A stretch of 48,120 nucleotides of DNA from CAYSYY01 sp964576115 [NCBI: uncultured Gemmatimonadota bacterium]. Lineage in GTDB: Bacteria > Blakebacterota > Blakebacteria > Blakebacterales. Each line of letters begins with the position of its first letter. Within the stretch, counting starts at the first letter, position 1. The position numbers were made by a program, and so were the translations under genes. The stretch is from contig CAZNUA010000023.1 of assembly GCA_964576115.1 (NCBI GenBank), forward strand, positions 4,217 to 52,336, read 5' to 3'. The notes beneath the pieces are model-generated. The model searched no databases and had not been told where the DNA came from. It saw only the letters and a program-made list of their open reading frames with translations. Below are positions 37,052-45,651 of this stretch, in pieces.

Positions 37052-39556
37052 ATGCAAGCAGACACGTCAACAGGCGAAGAGCTCCGGATCGGCGTCTTCA
37101 TCTGCGACTGCGGCCTGAATATCGCAGGTGCAGTGGACACCGCCGCCGTGACGGAATACGCCGAGACGCTGCCCGATGTGGCGTGCGCAATACGCAATAA
37201 ATACACCTGCGCCGACCCCGGTCAGAACGAGATCAAGAGGGCCGTTCAGGAGTACAAGCTCAACCGCGTGGTCGTTGCCTCCTGCACCCCGCGCCAGCAC
37301 GAGCCGACCTTCCGGCAGTGCGTCTCCGAGGTGGGGCTGAACCCCTACCTCATGGAGATGGCCAACCTGCGCGAGCACTGCTCCTGGGTCCACCCCAACG
37401 ACCGCGAAGGCGCCACCGCCAAGGCCAAGGACCTGGTCGCCGGTGCTGTGGCCCGGGCCCGTTTCCTGAAGAGCCAGGATGAGCTGACGGTTCCGGTTTC
37501 GCAGCGCGCCCTGGTGATCGGCGGCGGCATCGCCGGGATCGAGGCGGCGATCGAACTGGCCGATGCGGGACACAAGGTCACCCTGGTCGAAAAAGCGCCC
37601 TCCATCGGTGGGATCATGGCTCAGCTCGACAAGACCTACCCCACCATGGACTGCTCTATATGAATTCTGGGCCCTAAGGCCATCGATGCCGGTCGGCATC
37701 CGAATATAGAGCTGCTCACCTACAGCGAGGTCGAAGCCGTCTCGGGCTACGTCGGCAACTTCGAGGTCACGATCCGCAAGAAGGCCCGCTATGTGGACCT
37801 CGAGACCTGCAACGCCTGTGCCGAGTGCGCCAATGTGTGCCCGCAGGTCGTGCCCGACGAGTACCAGGTGGGACTTTCGGCCCGCAAGGCGATCTACATC
37901 CCCTTCCCGCAGGCGGTACCCTGTGTCTATGTCCTCGACATGGAGAACTGCCTGGGCAACAACCCGATCGCGTGCGGCAAGTGTGCCGAGGTGTGCGAGC
38001 AGAACGCCATCAACTACGACGACGCCGACGAGCTGATCACCCGCGAAGTCGGAGCGGTCATCGTGGCCATCGGTCTGGATGTCTACGATCCGACCGAGAT
38101 GGACGAGTACGGTTACACCCGCTTCGAGAACGTGATCACCTCGATGGAGTTCGAACGCCTGATCTGCGCCGGGGGACCGACCGAGGGGCACTTCGTGCGC
38201 CCGAGCGACATGGACCACCCCAAGCGGATCGGTTTCATCCAGTGCGTCGGGTCGCGCAATCCGGCCATCGGGCGACCCTACTGCTCGAATATCTGCTGCA
38301 TGAACACCGTCAAGGACACCCTCCTGCTGGCCGACCACTATCCCGATGTGGAGAACGTGGTCTTCTACCAGGATATCCGCGCCTTCGGCAAGTCGTTCGA
38401 GGACATGTTCCAGCGCTCGAAGGAATCAGGTACCCGCTACGTGCGGGGCCTGCCCGGCGACATCGAGGAGGATCCCGAAACCAAGAACCTCGTCATCACG
38501 GTCGAGAACACCACCTCGGGCCGGATCGAGAGGCACGAGCTGGACATGGTCGTGCTCTCGGTCGGGGTGGTTCCGCCCAAGGATCTGAAGAAGATCTCGG
38601 GGCTCTTCACCCTCTCGAAGACCTCCGACGGGTTCTTCATGGAATCGCACCCGAAACTGAAACCGATCGACGCCCCCACCAAGGGGGTGTATTTCGCCGG
38701 TTTCTGCGAGGCCCCGAAGGACATCAAGGACTCGGTCTGCCAGGCCGGCGCCGCGGCCTCGAAGGTGGGAGCCCTGCTCAACGCCGGAGAGGTCCGCATC
38801 GAGGCCCTCACCAGCCACATCGACGAGGAACTCTGCACCGGTTGCGGTGTCTGTGCCTCGGTCTGTCCCTTCTCGGCGATCCGCTGGGAGAAGGGCCAGA
38901 AGGCCCATGTCATCGAAGCGATGTGCGCCGGCTGCGGGGCTTGCGGAGCGGCCTGCAACTTCGGCGCCATCGAGATGCGGCACTTCACCGACTCGCAGAT
39001 GGTGGCCCAGATCCAGGCCGTGCTGGCAGACAAACCCGAGGAGAAGGTCTTCGTCTTCGCCTGCAACTGGTGTTCGTATGCCGGAGGCGACATGGCGGGG
39101 ATCTCCCGTCTCCAGTATCCGACCTCGAACCGCGTCGTCAGAACCATGTGTTCGGCGCGGGTATCCGAAGAAATGGTTCTCGAAGCCTTCCGCAACGGGG
39201 CCGCGGTGGTGCTGGTCTCGGGCTGCCATTACGCCGACTGCCATTACATCAGCGCCAACCGCGAGACCGTCAAGCGGGTCCAGCGGCTCTGGAACAAGCT
39301 CGAGAAGGCCGGGGTGCGCCCCGAGCGGCTGCAGCTGGAGTGGATCAGCGCCGCCGAGGGCCAGAAGTTCGCCAAGGTGATGAGGCAGATGGAGGAGCTG
39401 CGCTCGACGGTCACGCTCGAAGAGGTCGAGTACGCCCGCGAGGCGCTCAAACCGAAGTCGAAGAAAGAGAAGAAGGCCAAGGCCGGGGAGGATGCCAAAG
39501 CCTCCGCAAAGACGGAAGAGACGGAGAAGGCGGAGACCGAAACGGTCTCGAACTGA
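37052..39556 (+). CDS. hdrA: Selenocysteine HdrA fused to MvhD (834 aa)
   Basis: TGA at 37661-37663 is read as selenocysteine (residue 204) in [21 protein letters not shown]. Order: N-terminal cysteine domain ([21 protein letters not shown]), FAD motif [10 protein letters not shown] near residue 157, Sec204, inserted ferredoxin [12 protein letters not shown] near 253, CGKCAEVC near 308, two further clusters ([12 protein letters not shown] near 596; CAGCGACGAAC near 627), then a complete MvhD domain from about 668 ([25 protein letters not shown]) and a Lys/Glu-rich tail. HdrA-MvhD fusions are known from bacterial and archaeal Hdr complexes. Start at ATG 37052. A longer frame upstream overlaps the previous gene. 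The two HdrA proteins are paralogues with separate roles. Confidence 0.89.
37661..37700 (+). promoter_or_regulatory. Candidate bacterial SECIS element of hdrA-mvhD
   Basis: From the UGA (37661-37663) 27 nt lead to the loop GGUC (37691-37694) on a 6-bp stem, GATGCC (37685-37690) with GGCATC (37695-37700). Compared with the first hdrA, one stem pair changes from T-A to C-G, a compensatory change that keeps the pairing while altering one amino acid (Val to Ala). This favours a selected RNA structure over chance. Confidence 0.8.
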
Positions 39557-39613
39557 CCGCCGGCCGGGTGTCGTGTCCCGCGGCAGTGAACGAGCTTCGA
39601 ACGGGAGAACGAG

Positions 39614-39760
39614 ATGGTTGTTCATTATTTCCGCTGCATGATGTGCGGCTACGAGTGGGAGGAAGAGGTCGATCCGGATAAGGAGGTGGAGCGTACCTGC
39701 CCGAAGTGCCGCTCCAACTCGATCCGGCATTTCAAGCGGAAACCCGAACCGAAGGAGTAG
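39614..39760 (+). CDS. Small zinc-ribbon protein (48 aa)
   Basis: A short frame, starting ATG 39614 after GGAGAACGAG and ending with TAG, between hdrA-mvhD and hdrC. Two knuckles, CMMCGY and CPKCRS, are the pattern of a zinc ribbon. The rest is charged (EWEEEVDPDKEVE, FKRKPEPKE). No other domain. It is in the same direction with tight spacing (hdrC begins 4 bases later), so it belongs to the operon. A role in assembly or stability of the Fe-S complex is possible but not shown. Confidence 0.82.
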   Translation: MVVHYFRCMMCGYEWEEEVDPDKEVERTCPKCRSNSIRHFKRKPEPKE

Positions 39761-39764
39761 CCGG

Positions 39765-40271
39765 ATGGCCGCCGAGCAGAAGGATAACGACGTCGTCAGG
39801 GTCGACTTCGCCTTCAAGCGGGAACTGGCCGAGAAGGTCGAGGGCAACCTGGCCAGCTTCTGCTACCAGTGCGGGGCCTGCGTCGGCGACTGCCCGGCAG
39901 CGACCTATACCGACGATTTCAATCCCCGCATGATCATGCTCAAAGTCCTCTACGGGCTGGGAGAGGAACTCATCGGCAGCGATTCCATCCTCTGGGAGTG
40001 CACCAACTGCTACAACTGTGCCGAGCGGTGTCCCCAGGAGGTCAAACCGGCCGAAGTGATCATCAGCATGAAGAACATGATGGCCGACCGCGGCATCTAC
40101 CCCGAGGGGGTCGAGAAGGTCATCACCACCTTCGAGACCACCGGGCGCACTGTCCCGATGAGTTCGGCGATAGACAAGCAGCGGGCCAAGTTCGGCCTGC
40201 CGCCTCTCGAGCCCGTTCCGATGGACGAGATCAAAAAGCTCCTCGAGCCCTCCGGGAAAGGAGACGAGTAA
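39765..40271 (+). CDS. hdrC: Heterodisulfide reductase subunit C
   Basis: 168 aa. It carries two [4Fe-4S] clusters between HdrA and HdrB. The motifs are CYQCGACVGDCPAA and CTNCYNCAERCPQE, followed by KPAEVIISMKNMMADRG, a segment common to HdrC. A C-terminal extension (about residues 120-168) with GRTVPMSSAIDKQRAKFGLPPLEPVPMDE is present also in bacterial HdrC proteins. The stop TAA shares its last base with the hdrB start (TAATG), showing translational coupling. Confidence 0.93.
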   Translation: MAAEQKDNDVVRVDFAFKRELAEKVEGNLASFCYQCGACVGDCPAATYTDDFNPRMIMLKVLYGLGEELIGSDSILWECTNCYNCAERCPQEVKPAEVIISMKNMMADRGIYPEGVEKVITTFETTGRTVPMSSAIDKQRAKFGLPPLEPVPMDEIKKLLEPSGKGDE

Positions 40272-41194
40272 TGGAACGGTTCGCCTTCTTCCCCGGCTGT
40301 CTGGTGCCCGCCCGCTATCCCGCCATGGAGTTCGCCATCCGCAAAACCCTGCCCAAACTGGGCATCGAGATCATCGATCTTGAGGGCACCTCCTGCTGTC
40401 CCGACCCGATCTACTTCAAATCCAAAGACAAGATCTCCTGGCTCTCGGTCGCGGCCCGCAACCTCTGCCTGGCCGAGGAACAGGGGGTGGACGTCTTCAC
40501 CAACTGCTCGGGCTGTACCGCCACCCTGTCGGAAACCTGGCACCTGTTGCATGACCACGAGGACATCCGCGACAAGGTCAACGAACGGCTGGCGAAGATC
40601 GGCAAGGAGTGGAAAGGCACCAGCAAGGTCCGCCACATCGCCACCCTGGTGCGCGATATCGCCGGCTACGAGGCGGTGCGCGAAACGGTCGTGCGTCCTC
40701 TCGAGGGCCTGAAGGTGGCCATCCACTACGGCTGCCACCTGCTCAAGCCCAGCAAGATCATGAACGTGGACGATCCCAACGATCCGCAGATGCTCGAGGA
40801 ACTGGTCAGAGCCCTGGGAGCCGAACCGGTGCGGCACAGCAAGTGGTACCTGTGCTGTGGCAAGGCCTGCCAGTTGAACGACGATCTGCCCGACACCATG
40901 ATGCGCGATCTGCTCACGACGGTGCGGGAAGAGGAAGCCGAGATCCTCTGCCTGATCTGCCCTACCTGTTTCAGCCAGTTCGACTACGGTCAGCTCAAGG
41001 TCGCCCGGCGTTTCGAAGAGGACTTCCACATCCCGCCGATTTACTATTTCCAGCTCCTGGCCCTGGCGCAGGGCATCGAGTATGAAGATCTCGGGTTCGA
41101 GCGGCAGCGCTTCAAACCTGAATGCCTGCAGCGGTTCGAGATCACCGTGACCGAACCCGAATCCGAGCCCGAACCCGAGCCGGAGACGGCCTGA
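40271..41194 (+). CDS. hdrB: Heterodisulfide reductase subunit B
   Basis: 307 aa from ATG 40271, overlapping hdrC. The catalytic subunit with two CCG domains. First: FFPGC...TSCCPDPIYF...NCSGC. Second: YGCHLLKPSKI...LCCGKACQ...CPTC. Both keep every cysteine, so two non-cubane [4Fe-4S] clusters are expected, as in methanogen HdrB, where they split the CoM-S-S-CoB disulfide. No coenzyme M or B pathway is visible, so the true substrate in this bacterium is unknown. The tail (EPESEPEPEPE) is acidic repeats. It is the last gene of the operon; no clear terminator follows within the 130 bp to the next gene. Confidence 0.93.
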   Translation: MERFAFFPGCLVPARYPAMEFAIRKTLPKLGIEIIDLEGTSCCPDPIYFKSKDKISWLSVAARNLCLAEEQGVDVFTNCSGCTATLSETWHLLHDHEDIRDKVNERLAKIGKEWKGTSKVRHIATLVRDIAGYEAVRETVVRPLEGLKVAIHYGCHLLKPSKIMNVDDPNDPQMLEELVRALGAEPVRHSKWYLCCGKACQLNDDLPDTMMRDLLTTVREEEAEILCLICPTCFSQFDYGQLKVARRFEEDFHIPPIYYFQLLALAQGIEYEDLGFERQRFKPECLQRFEITVTEPESEPEPEPETA

Positions 41195-41324
41195 CGCCCC
41201 GCCCCTGACCAGCCGGCCGCTGTCGTTTCCACCGCGTTTCGTCCTCGCTCCCGGCCAGTTCGTTCTGGACGATCACCTCCTGTCTACCGACACTTTATAT
41301 CAACTGGATAGGAGGTCGGTGCGT

Positions 41325-41981
41325 ATGAGCATCGCAGAGAACGTTGCCCGCCTGAGACGCGAGATCCCCGATCACGTCAGGATCGTGGCGGCCGCAAAAA
41401 CGCGCAGCGTCGACGACATCAAAGCCGCCCTCGATGCGGGGATCACCGATTTCGGCGAAAACTACGTCCAGGAAGCGGAGAGCATCCGGGACGGCCTGGG
41501 TGATATCGCCGACAGGGCCACCTGGCACCTGATCGGACACCTGCAGACGAACAAGGTCAACAAGGCCCTGGCGCTTTTCGACCTGATCCAGACCCTCGAT
41601 TCGCTGAAACTGGCCCAGGCCATTGCGAAGAGAACCGAGGTCCGGTTACCGGTTCTGATCGAGATCAACAGCGGGCGGGAACCGCAGAAGACCGGAGTCG
41701 TGCCCGAGGAGGCGGAATCGCTGATCCGGGAGATCGCCGGGCTGGAGAAGATCGAGATCAGGGGACTGATGACCATGGGACCGCGTTTCGGCGATCCCGA
41801 AGAGGCCCGGCCCTATTTTCGCGAGACCAGGAAACTCTTCGACGCCCTGACCCGGCTCGAGGTCCCCGGAGTGACAATGGATATCCTCTCGATGGGGATG
41901 TCGAACGCCTACCGGATCGCCATAGAGGAAGGCAGCACGATGATCCGGCCGGGCAGTATCCTCTTTTCTCCCCGTTCGTGA
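41325..41981 (+). CDS. PLP homeostasis protein, YggS/PROSC type
   Basis: 218 aa from ATG 41325, GGAGG at 9 nt. Binds pyridoxal phosphate and buffers it in the cell; no enzymatic role is established. The PLP lysine is in VAAAKTRS near residue 24, and GENYVQEAESI, WHLIGHLQTNKVNKAL, and the C-terminal LSMGMSNAYRIAIEEGSTMIRPGSILF are all hallmark segments. It overlaps the following gene (GTGA), so the two are coupled. Confidence 0.94.
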   Translation: MSIAENVARLRREIPDHVRIVAAAKTRSVDDIKAALDAGITDFGENYVQEAESIRDGLGDIADRATWHLIGHLQTNKVNKALALFDLIQTLDSLKLAQAIAKRTEVRLPVLIEINSGREPQKTGVVPEEAESLIREIAGLEKIEIRGLMTMGPRFGDPEEARPYFRETRKLFDALTRLEVPGVTMDILSMGMSNAYRIAIEEGSTMIRPGSILFSPRS

Positions 41982-42889
41982 GTATGGAGATAGAGATCGT
42001 CGGCACCGAATCTCTGGGGGTGCGCGGACTCTGCTGTGTCGTCCGCACCGCCGGGCACGTGATTGTGATCGATCCCGGTGTCGCTCTCGGGTACAAGCGC
42101 CACAACCTGCTGCCGCATCCGGTCCAGGTCGCCGCCGGGGAGCGGGTGCGGACCGCCATCGGCCACCATCTTGCTGAGGCCACCGATGTGGTCCTCTCCC
42201 ACTTTCACGGCGATCACATGCCGCTGGCCGATGCCAATCCCTATCAACTGTCGACCTATACCGTAGCCGATCTGCTGCAGACACCTGCTCTCTGGATCAA
42301 ACGCGTCGACGGGGAATATCCGCGCGTCGGCGGTCGGCGCACACAGCTGCTGGCGATCCTCGACCGCCAGGCACCGCCCTGCGACGGTCAACAGCACGGC
42401 CGGCTGACTTTTTCAGAGACCATGCCGCACGACTCGGCGGACTCGCCCATGGGCACGGTCATGATGACGCGTATCGAAGAGGGCTCCGACGTTTTCGTTC
42501 ACGCCTCGGACATTCAGCTTCTCTCGGACGAACCGGTCGATCTGATCCGGGAATGGGCTCCCACGATCGTTCTGGCCAGCGGGCCGGCCCTGTACCGCGA
42601 TCGATCGCCCGCCACCCTCGCCCGGGCCCGCGACCGGGCCCTGCAGCTGGCTGATATCGCCGAGGTCTGCATCATCGATCACCACCCCCTGCGCTCTGCC
42701 GACGGTGTGGCCTGGTTGGATGAGCTGCGGGCCGAAACGGACGGCAGAATCCTCTGTGCCGCCGATTACATGCAGACCGATCGCTCTCTGTTGGAAGCCC
42801 GCCGGGCCGAACTCTATGACCGGCATCCCGTTCCCGCCGATTGGCACGAACGCTACGCCGAAGGAAAGGTCACGCCGCCGGCTCTCTGA
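41978..42889 (+). CDS. UPF0282-like metallo-beta-lactamase-fold protein
   Basis: 303 aa if the GTG at 41978 is used (overlapping the previous stop); ATG 41984 would give 301. TESLGVRGLCCVVRT and IDPGVALGYKRHNLLPHPVQV follow the UPF0282 family, known mostly from archaea. The metal site is LSHFHGDH, with later histidines in VHASDIQLL and IDHHPLRS. A hydrolase activity is likely but the substrate is unknown. The lineage link to archaea is from memory of the family and needs a tree. Its 3' end is 18 bp from that of the GNAT gene on the opposite strand. Confidence 0.85.
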   Translation: MSMEIEIVGTESLGVRGLCCVVRTAGHVIVIDPGVALGYKRHNLLPHPVQVAAGERVRTAIGHHLAEATDVVLSHFHGDHMPLADANPYQLSTYTVADLLQTPALWIKRVDGEYPRVGGRRTQLLAILDRQAPPCDGQQHGRLTFSETMPHDSADSPMGTVMMTRIEEGSDVFVHASDIQLLSDEPVDLIREWAPTIVLASGPALYRDRSPATLARARDRALQLADIAEVCIIDHHPLRSADGVAWLDELRAETDGRILCAADYMQTDRSLLEARRAELYDRHPVPADWHERYAEGKVTPPAL

Positions 42890-42907
42890 GGGTACCCGGA
42901 ACCGACC

Positions 42908-43516
42908 TCAGTGCATCCGGAAATCGGCCGTCTGGACGTGGTCCTCGACCAGGTTCCAGAGTTCCTCGACATCCAGGGCCATGATCACCAGGTCGCGGCG
43001 GTGCCCCTTGATGTCGGTCACGTGCTTGCGCAGGGTCGCTTCCTTGTGGAATCCCATCCGCTCGAACGCGGCAATAGCCGATTCCTGACTGTCCACCAGT
43101 TCGGCCTGAAGCTTGTAGAGTTTCTGCTTCAGAGCCTGGAAGAAGAGTTCGCGGGTGAGTTTGGTGGCCAGCCCGCGCTGCTGATACTCGCGGGAAATGC
43201 AGATCCGCACCTCGCCGACGTGGCGGGTCCACCCGAAGGTAGCCCGCCAGATGGTGGCGATGGCGATGATCGTACCATCGATCCTGGCCAGCAGCGGGAA
43301 CATGCGGTCGTAGTCGGGTTTACCGAAGCGCCGCCGCACATTCTCGGGATCGCAGATGTCAGAGCGCAGATAGAGCCGGTCCTCTTCGGGCAGGGACTGG
43401 AAGAAAGTGATGAGTTCGGGCAGATCGTCATCGGTCAGGATCTCGAGCCTGATCGGGGTGTCATCCTCGAGCTGGATGGTTTTCGGGTAAGTCTCCACCG
43501 GGTCCTCCTCGCACAT
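42908..43516 (-). CDS. GNAT-family N-acetyltransferase
   Basis: 202 aa, alone on the minus strand. The acetyl-CoA motif is REYQQRGLATKLTREL, preceded by HVGEVRICISR. The C-terminal AELVDSQESAIAAFERMGFHKEA is the usual last strand and helix. The early part (EDDTPIRLEILTDDDLPELITFFQSLPEEDRLYL) is a typical lead-in. Acceptor unknown. Confidence 0.88.
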   Translation of the reverse strand: MCEEDPVETYPKTIQLEDDTPIRLEILTDDDLPELITFFQSLPEEDRLYLRSDICDPENVRRRFGKPDYDRMFPLLARIDGTIIAIATIWRATFGWTRHVGEVRICISREYQQRGLATKLTRELFFQALKQKLYKLQAELVDSQESAIAAFERMGFHKEATLRKHVTDIKGHRRDLVIMALDVEELWNLVEDHVQTADFRMH

Positions 43517-43616
43517 GTACCTCGTATCGCTCGCGCGGGGATACTAAAGGGTCGCGGGTCGGCGTGCCAAGTGGATAGAACGAACCTCCCCCCTGCCGAC
43601 AGCAGATTGCGGCCGA

Positions 43617-43772
43617 TTGATCAGCCTGGGGGAAGTCTATCTGCGGCTGGGACGTAAGGATGACGCCATCGCCGCCTTCGAGCACTCGCTCGAACTCAAT
43701 CCCGAGAACGGCAATGCCACCCGGCGCCTGGAGGAACTCAAGGGTATAATCGTATGGGGATATGGACTCTGA
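43617..43772 (+). pseudogene. Truncated TPR remnant
   Basis: A plus-strand stretch encodes SLGEVYLRLGRKDDAIAAFEHSLELNPENG followed by NATRRLEELKGI, one clear tetratricopeptide repeat and its cap, then stops at TGA 43770-43772. The sequence before it (from about 43517) shows no start or other repeat in this frame. It looks like the 3' end of a longer gene, such as a TPR-tailed hydrolase, left behind by a deletion. Its end overlaps the last codons of the barrel-like gene on the other strand. Confidence 0.6.
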
Positions 43773-44382
43773 AAGAGGCATGTCCGCGCCCCAGATCCTC
43801 TTCATATCGAATGGGTGAGTTGAACGAACGGCCCGACCCCTGCAACCGACTGTAACAGAGCTGAACCTCTATCCCGACTCCGAACTTGGGCACGGGCAGA
43901 TATTCCGCCCCGAGCCCTGCGGCAAGCGTATACTCGGTGCATTCCACCCTGATGGATCCGACATCTTCGATGTTCGGTCTGGCATCGCGCCTGTTGAGAT
44001 AGCGATCCGCCCGAAGTCGTACAGACCAGAAAAGACACCCGGATCTATGTCCTGTGAACAGATGGAGGTATCCGGCGCCGGCACCGAAAACGCGCGTTCT
44101 GCCGACATGCACATAATTGCTCAGAGACTTCCGCGCGTAACAGATCTCCGGTTCCACATACCCCCTCTGCGATACCCGGAACGGGAACAAGATCCGAACG
44201 GGCACAATATTGAGATACGTGTTGTCACAGGCCGGAGCCAGGGGTGCCTCGTCAACCACGAGGCCGAATCCCAGATCGGCGCTCGACGAGCCTTTTCCCT
44301 GCTGCTGACCCGCGGCCGACACCGGGACGGCAGAAAGGAGGAGAAGAAGAAGCGGGATTGTCCGGCAGGGTGCATATCTCAT
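43738..44382 (-). CDS. Probable outer-membrane beta-barrel protein
   Basis: 214 aa. Signal peptide (RTIPLLLLLLSAVPVSAAGQ), then strands of alternating polarity: YLNIVPVRILFPF, YVEPEICYARKSL, VFGAGAGYLHLF, CLFWSVRLRADRYL, YTLAAGLGAEYLPV, FGVGIEVQLCYSRL, and the last strand HASFRVHIPIRLYP. About eight strands suit a small outer-membrane barrel. The ATG overlaps the stop of the split lipoprotein gene (ATGA), so they were a coupled pair. The last codons overlap the TPR remnant on the other strand. Confidence 0.7.
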   Translation of the reverse strand: MRYAPCRTIPLLLLLLSAVPVSAAGQQQGKGSSSADLGFGLVVDEAPLAPACDNTYLNIVPVRILFPFRVSQRGYVEPEICYARKSLSNYVHVGRTRVFGAGAGYLHLFTGHRSGCLFWSVRLRADRYLNRRDARPNIEDVGSIRVECTEYTLAAGLGAEYLPVPKFGVGIEVQLCYSRLQGSGRSFNSPIRYEEDLGRGHASFRVHIPIRLYP

Positions 44383-45539
44383 CTTGGTCTCGCCTCCCAG
44401 AGGATTGCCTTTTCACCGGCGGGGTCGAGTACGGCGAACACGAGCCGGGGCTCCGTCCCAACGGCAGCCATGACAGCCAGCAGGATAGGATTAAAATGAC
44501 TCCATCGATACAGGCCGCTGGCAACGATATGGACATTCCATGAGGCCGACCTGCGACTGAGCCAGAGCAGATCGTAGCGACTCGCCCCGTTGAATCTGGC
44601 GACAACTGCATAAGGCGTCCCGTCGGGGGCTGTCGTCACCGCCAGGTAGCGGTTCAGTAATATATCTTCCGCTATCGGTAACCCTTCCGCCTCCCATCCC
44701 ATGATTTCGTTGACATCCTCCCACATGACCAGGACGTTCCGGCTGTAGTCGAATCCGATCACCCGTACCGCATTCGATGCCGACAGAGACAATCGTGCAG
44801 GTGCCCCCGCGTGTGATCCTTCAGGGCCGTTCTCGACCGGTACAGAGCGGGTCCATGAACCGGCGGTGAGGCAGTCATAGTAGGAGGAGGTTGTTGAGAT
44901 CTGACTATAGAGTATGTGGTGGCGGTCGAAAGAGTCTCGCACATAACTGAGCATTTCTGCATACCAGGTCGTGCTCGGGATCTCGTGATGAATCCATTCC
45001 TCACCCGAATGAAGACAGAGCACAGGTCCTCTTTGGTGGACCTGAAGAACAGCCGACAGATCCCCGCCGACTGAAGTTTCCAGACAGCCCTGTTCATCAT
45101 CCCACCTGAATTCACGATAGGCCGGGATCTCCAGTTCCTGATCGGTCGTCCCGTCGGTGTGATGGATGACAACTCCGCGCGTATCATCGGAGACGAGCAC
45201 GAACCAGAAACCGTCAATGCCCGGGGCGATATCACACACGGGCCAGGAGGCTGATGTCGCGGCGGCGATCCTGCCGGCTTCCGCCCACGTTCCCTGCTCG
45301 TCGGTCAACAGGACGATCTCCCCGCTGCCGGTCAGTACCGCCACGCCGAGAACACCCTATGAGTTACCCGCAGCGGAGACGGCCAGCAGTACGTCGGACG
45401 GCAGAACTCTCCTGAAGATGAAGCGTCCCTGATTGAAAACAGCCGGCTCCGCAAGATCGTAGGGCTGGCGGGTACACCCCGAGGCGGCCGTCAGAAGGAA
45501 AAGCAGAAGAGCGAGAACACGTGGTCGGAACGAGCGCAT
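44379..45539 (-). pseudogene. Lipoprotein gene split by an in-frame amber codon
   Basis: From ATG 45539 the frame begins with a lipoprotein signal (ALLLFLLTAASGC) and stops after 60 codons at TAG (45357-45359), in VSAAGNS-TAG-GVLGVAVLTGSGEIVLL. The same frame then stays open for more than 320 codons to 44379. The two parts join smoothly, and the rest reads like a propeller-type surface protein (FWFVLVSDDT, VIHHTDGTT). One change, CAG (Gln) to TAG, explains it. It is therefore a recent pseudogene, a read-through gene, or an assembly error. The downstream barrel gene is coupled to its 3' end. A GTG at 45344 could restart the second part, but without a signal. Confidence 0.72.
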
Positions 45540-45604
45540 AGGCGGCTCCCGACCGGAGGACGGTGAACCCTTCAGCGACGTTTACTCCCGGCACACGAAA
45601 CAGC

Positions 45605-45643
45605 AACCCCGCCGGGAGAGATGATCCTCCTCCCGGCGGGGTT
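45605..45643 (-). terminator. GC-rich hairpin after tRNA-Pro
   Basis: AACCCCGCCGGGAG pairs with CTCCCGGCGGGGTT across an 11-nt loop, 9 bases past the 3' end of the tRNA on the minus strand. The stem is 14 bp and GC-rich. Only TTGCTGTTT follows, so a clean U-run is lacking; it may act as a terminator or processing signal. Confidence 0.6.
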
Positions 45644-45651
45644 GTCAGCAA

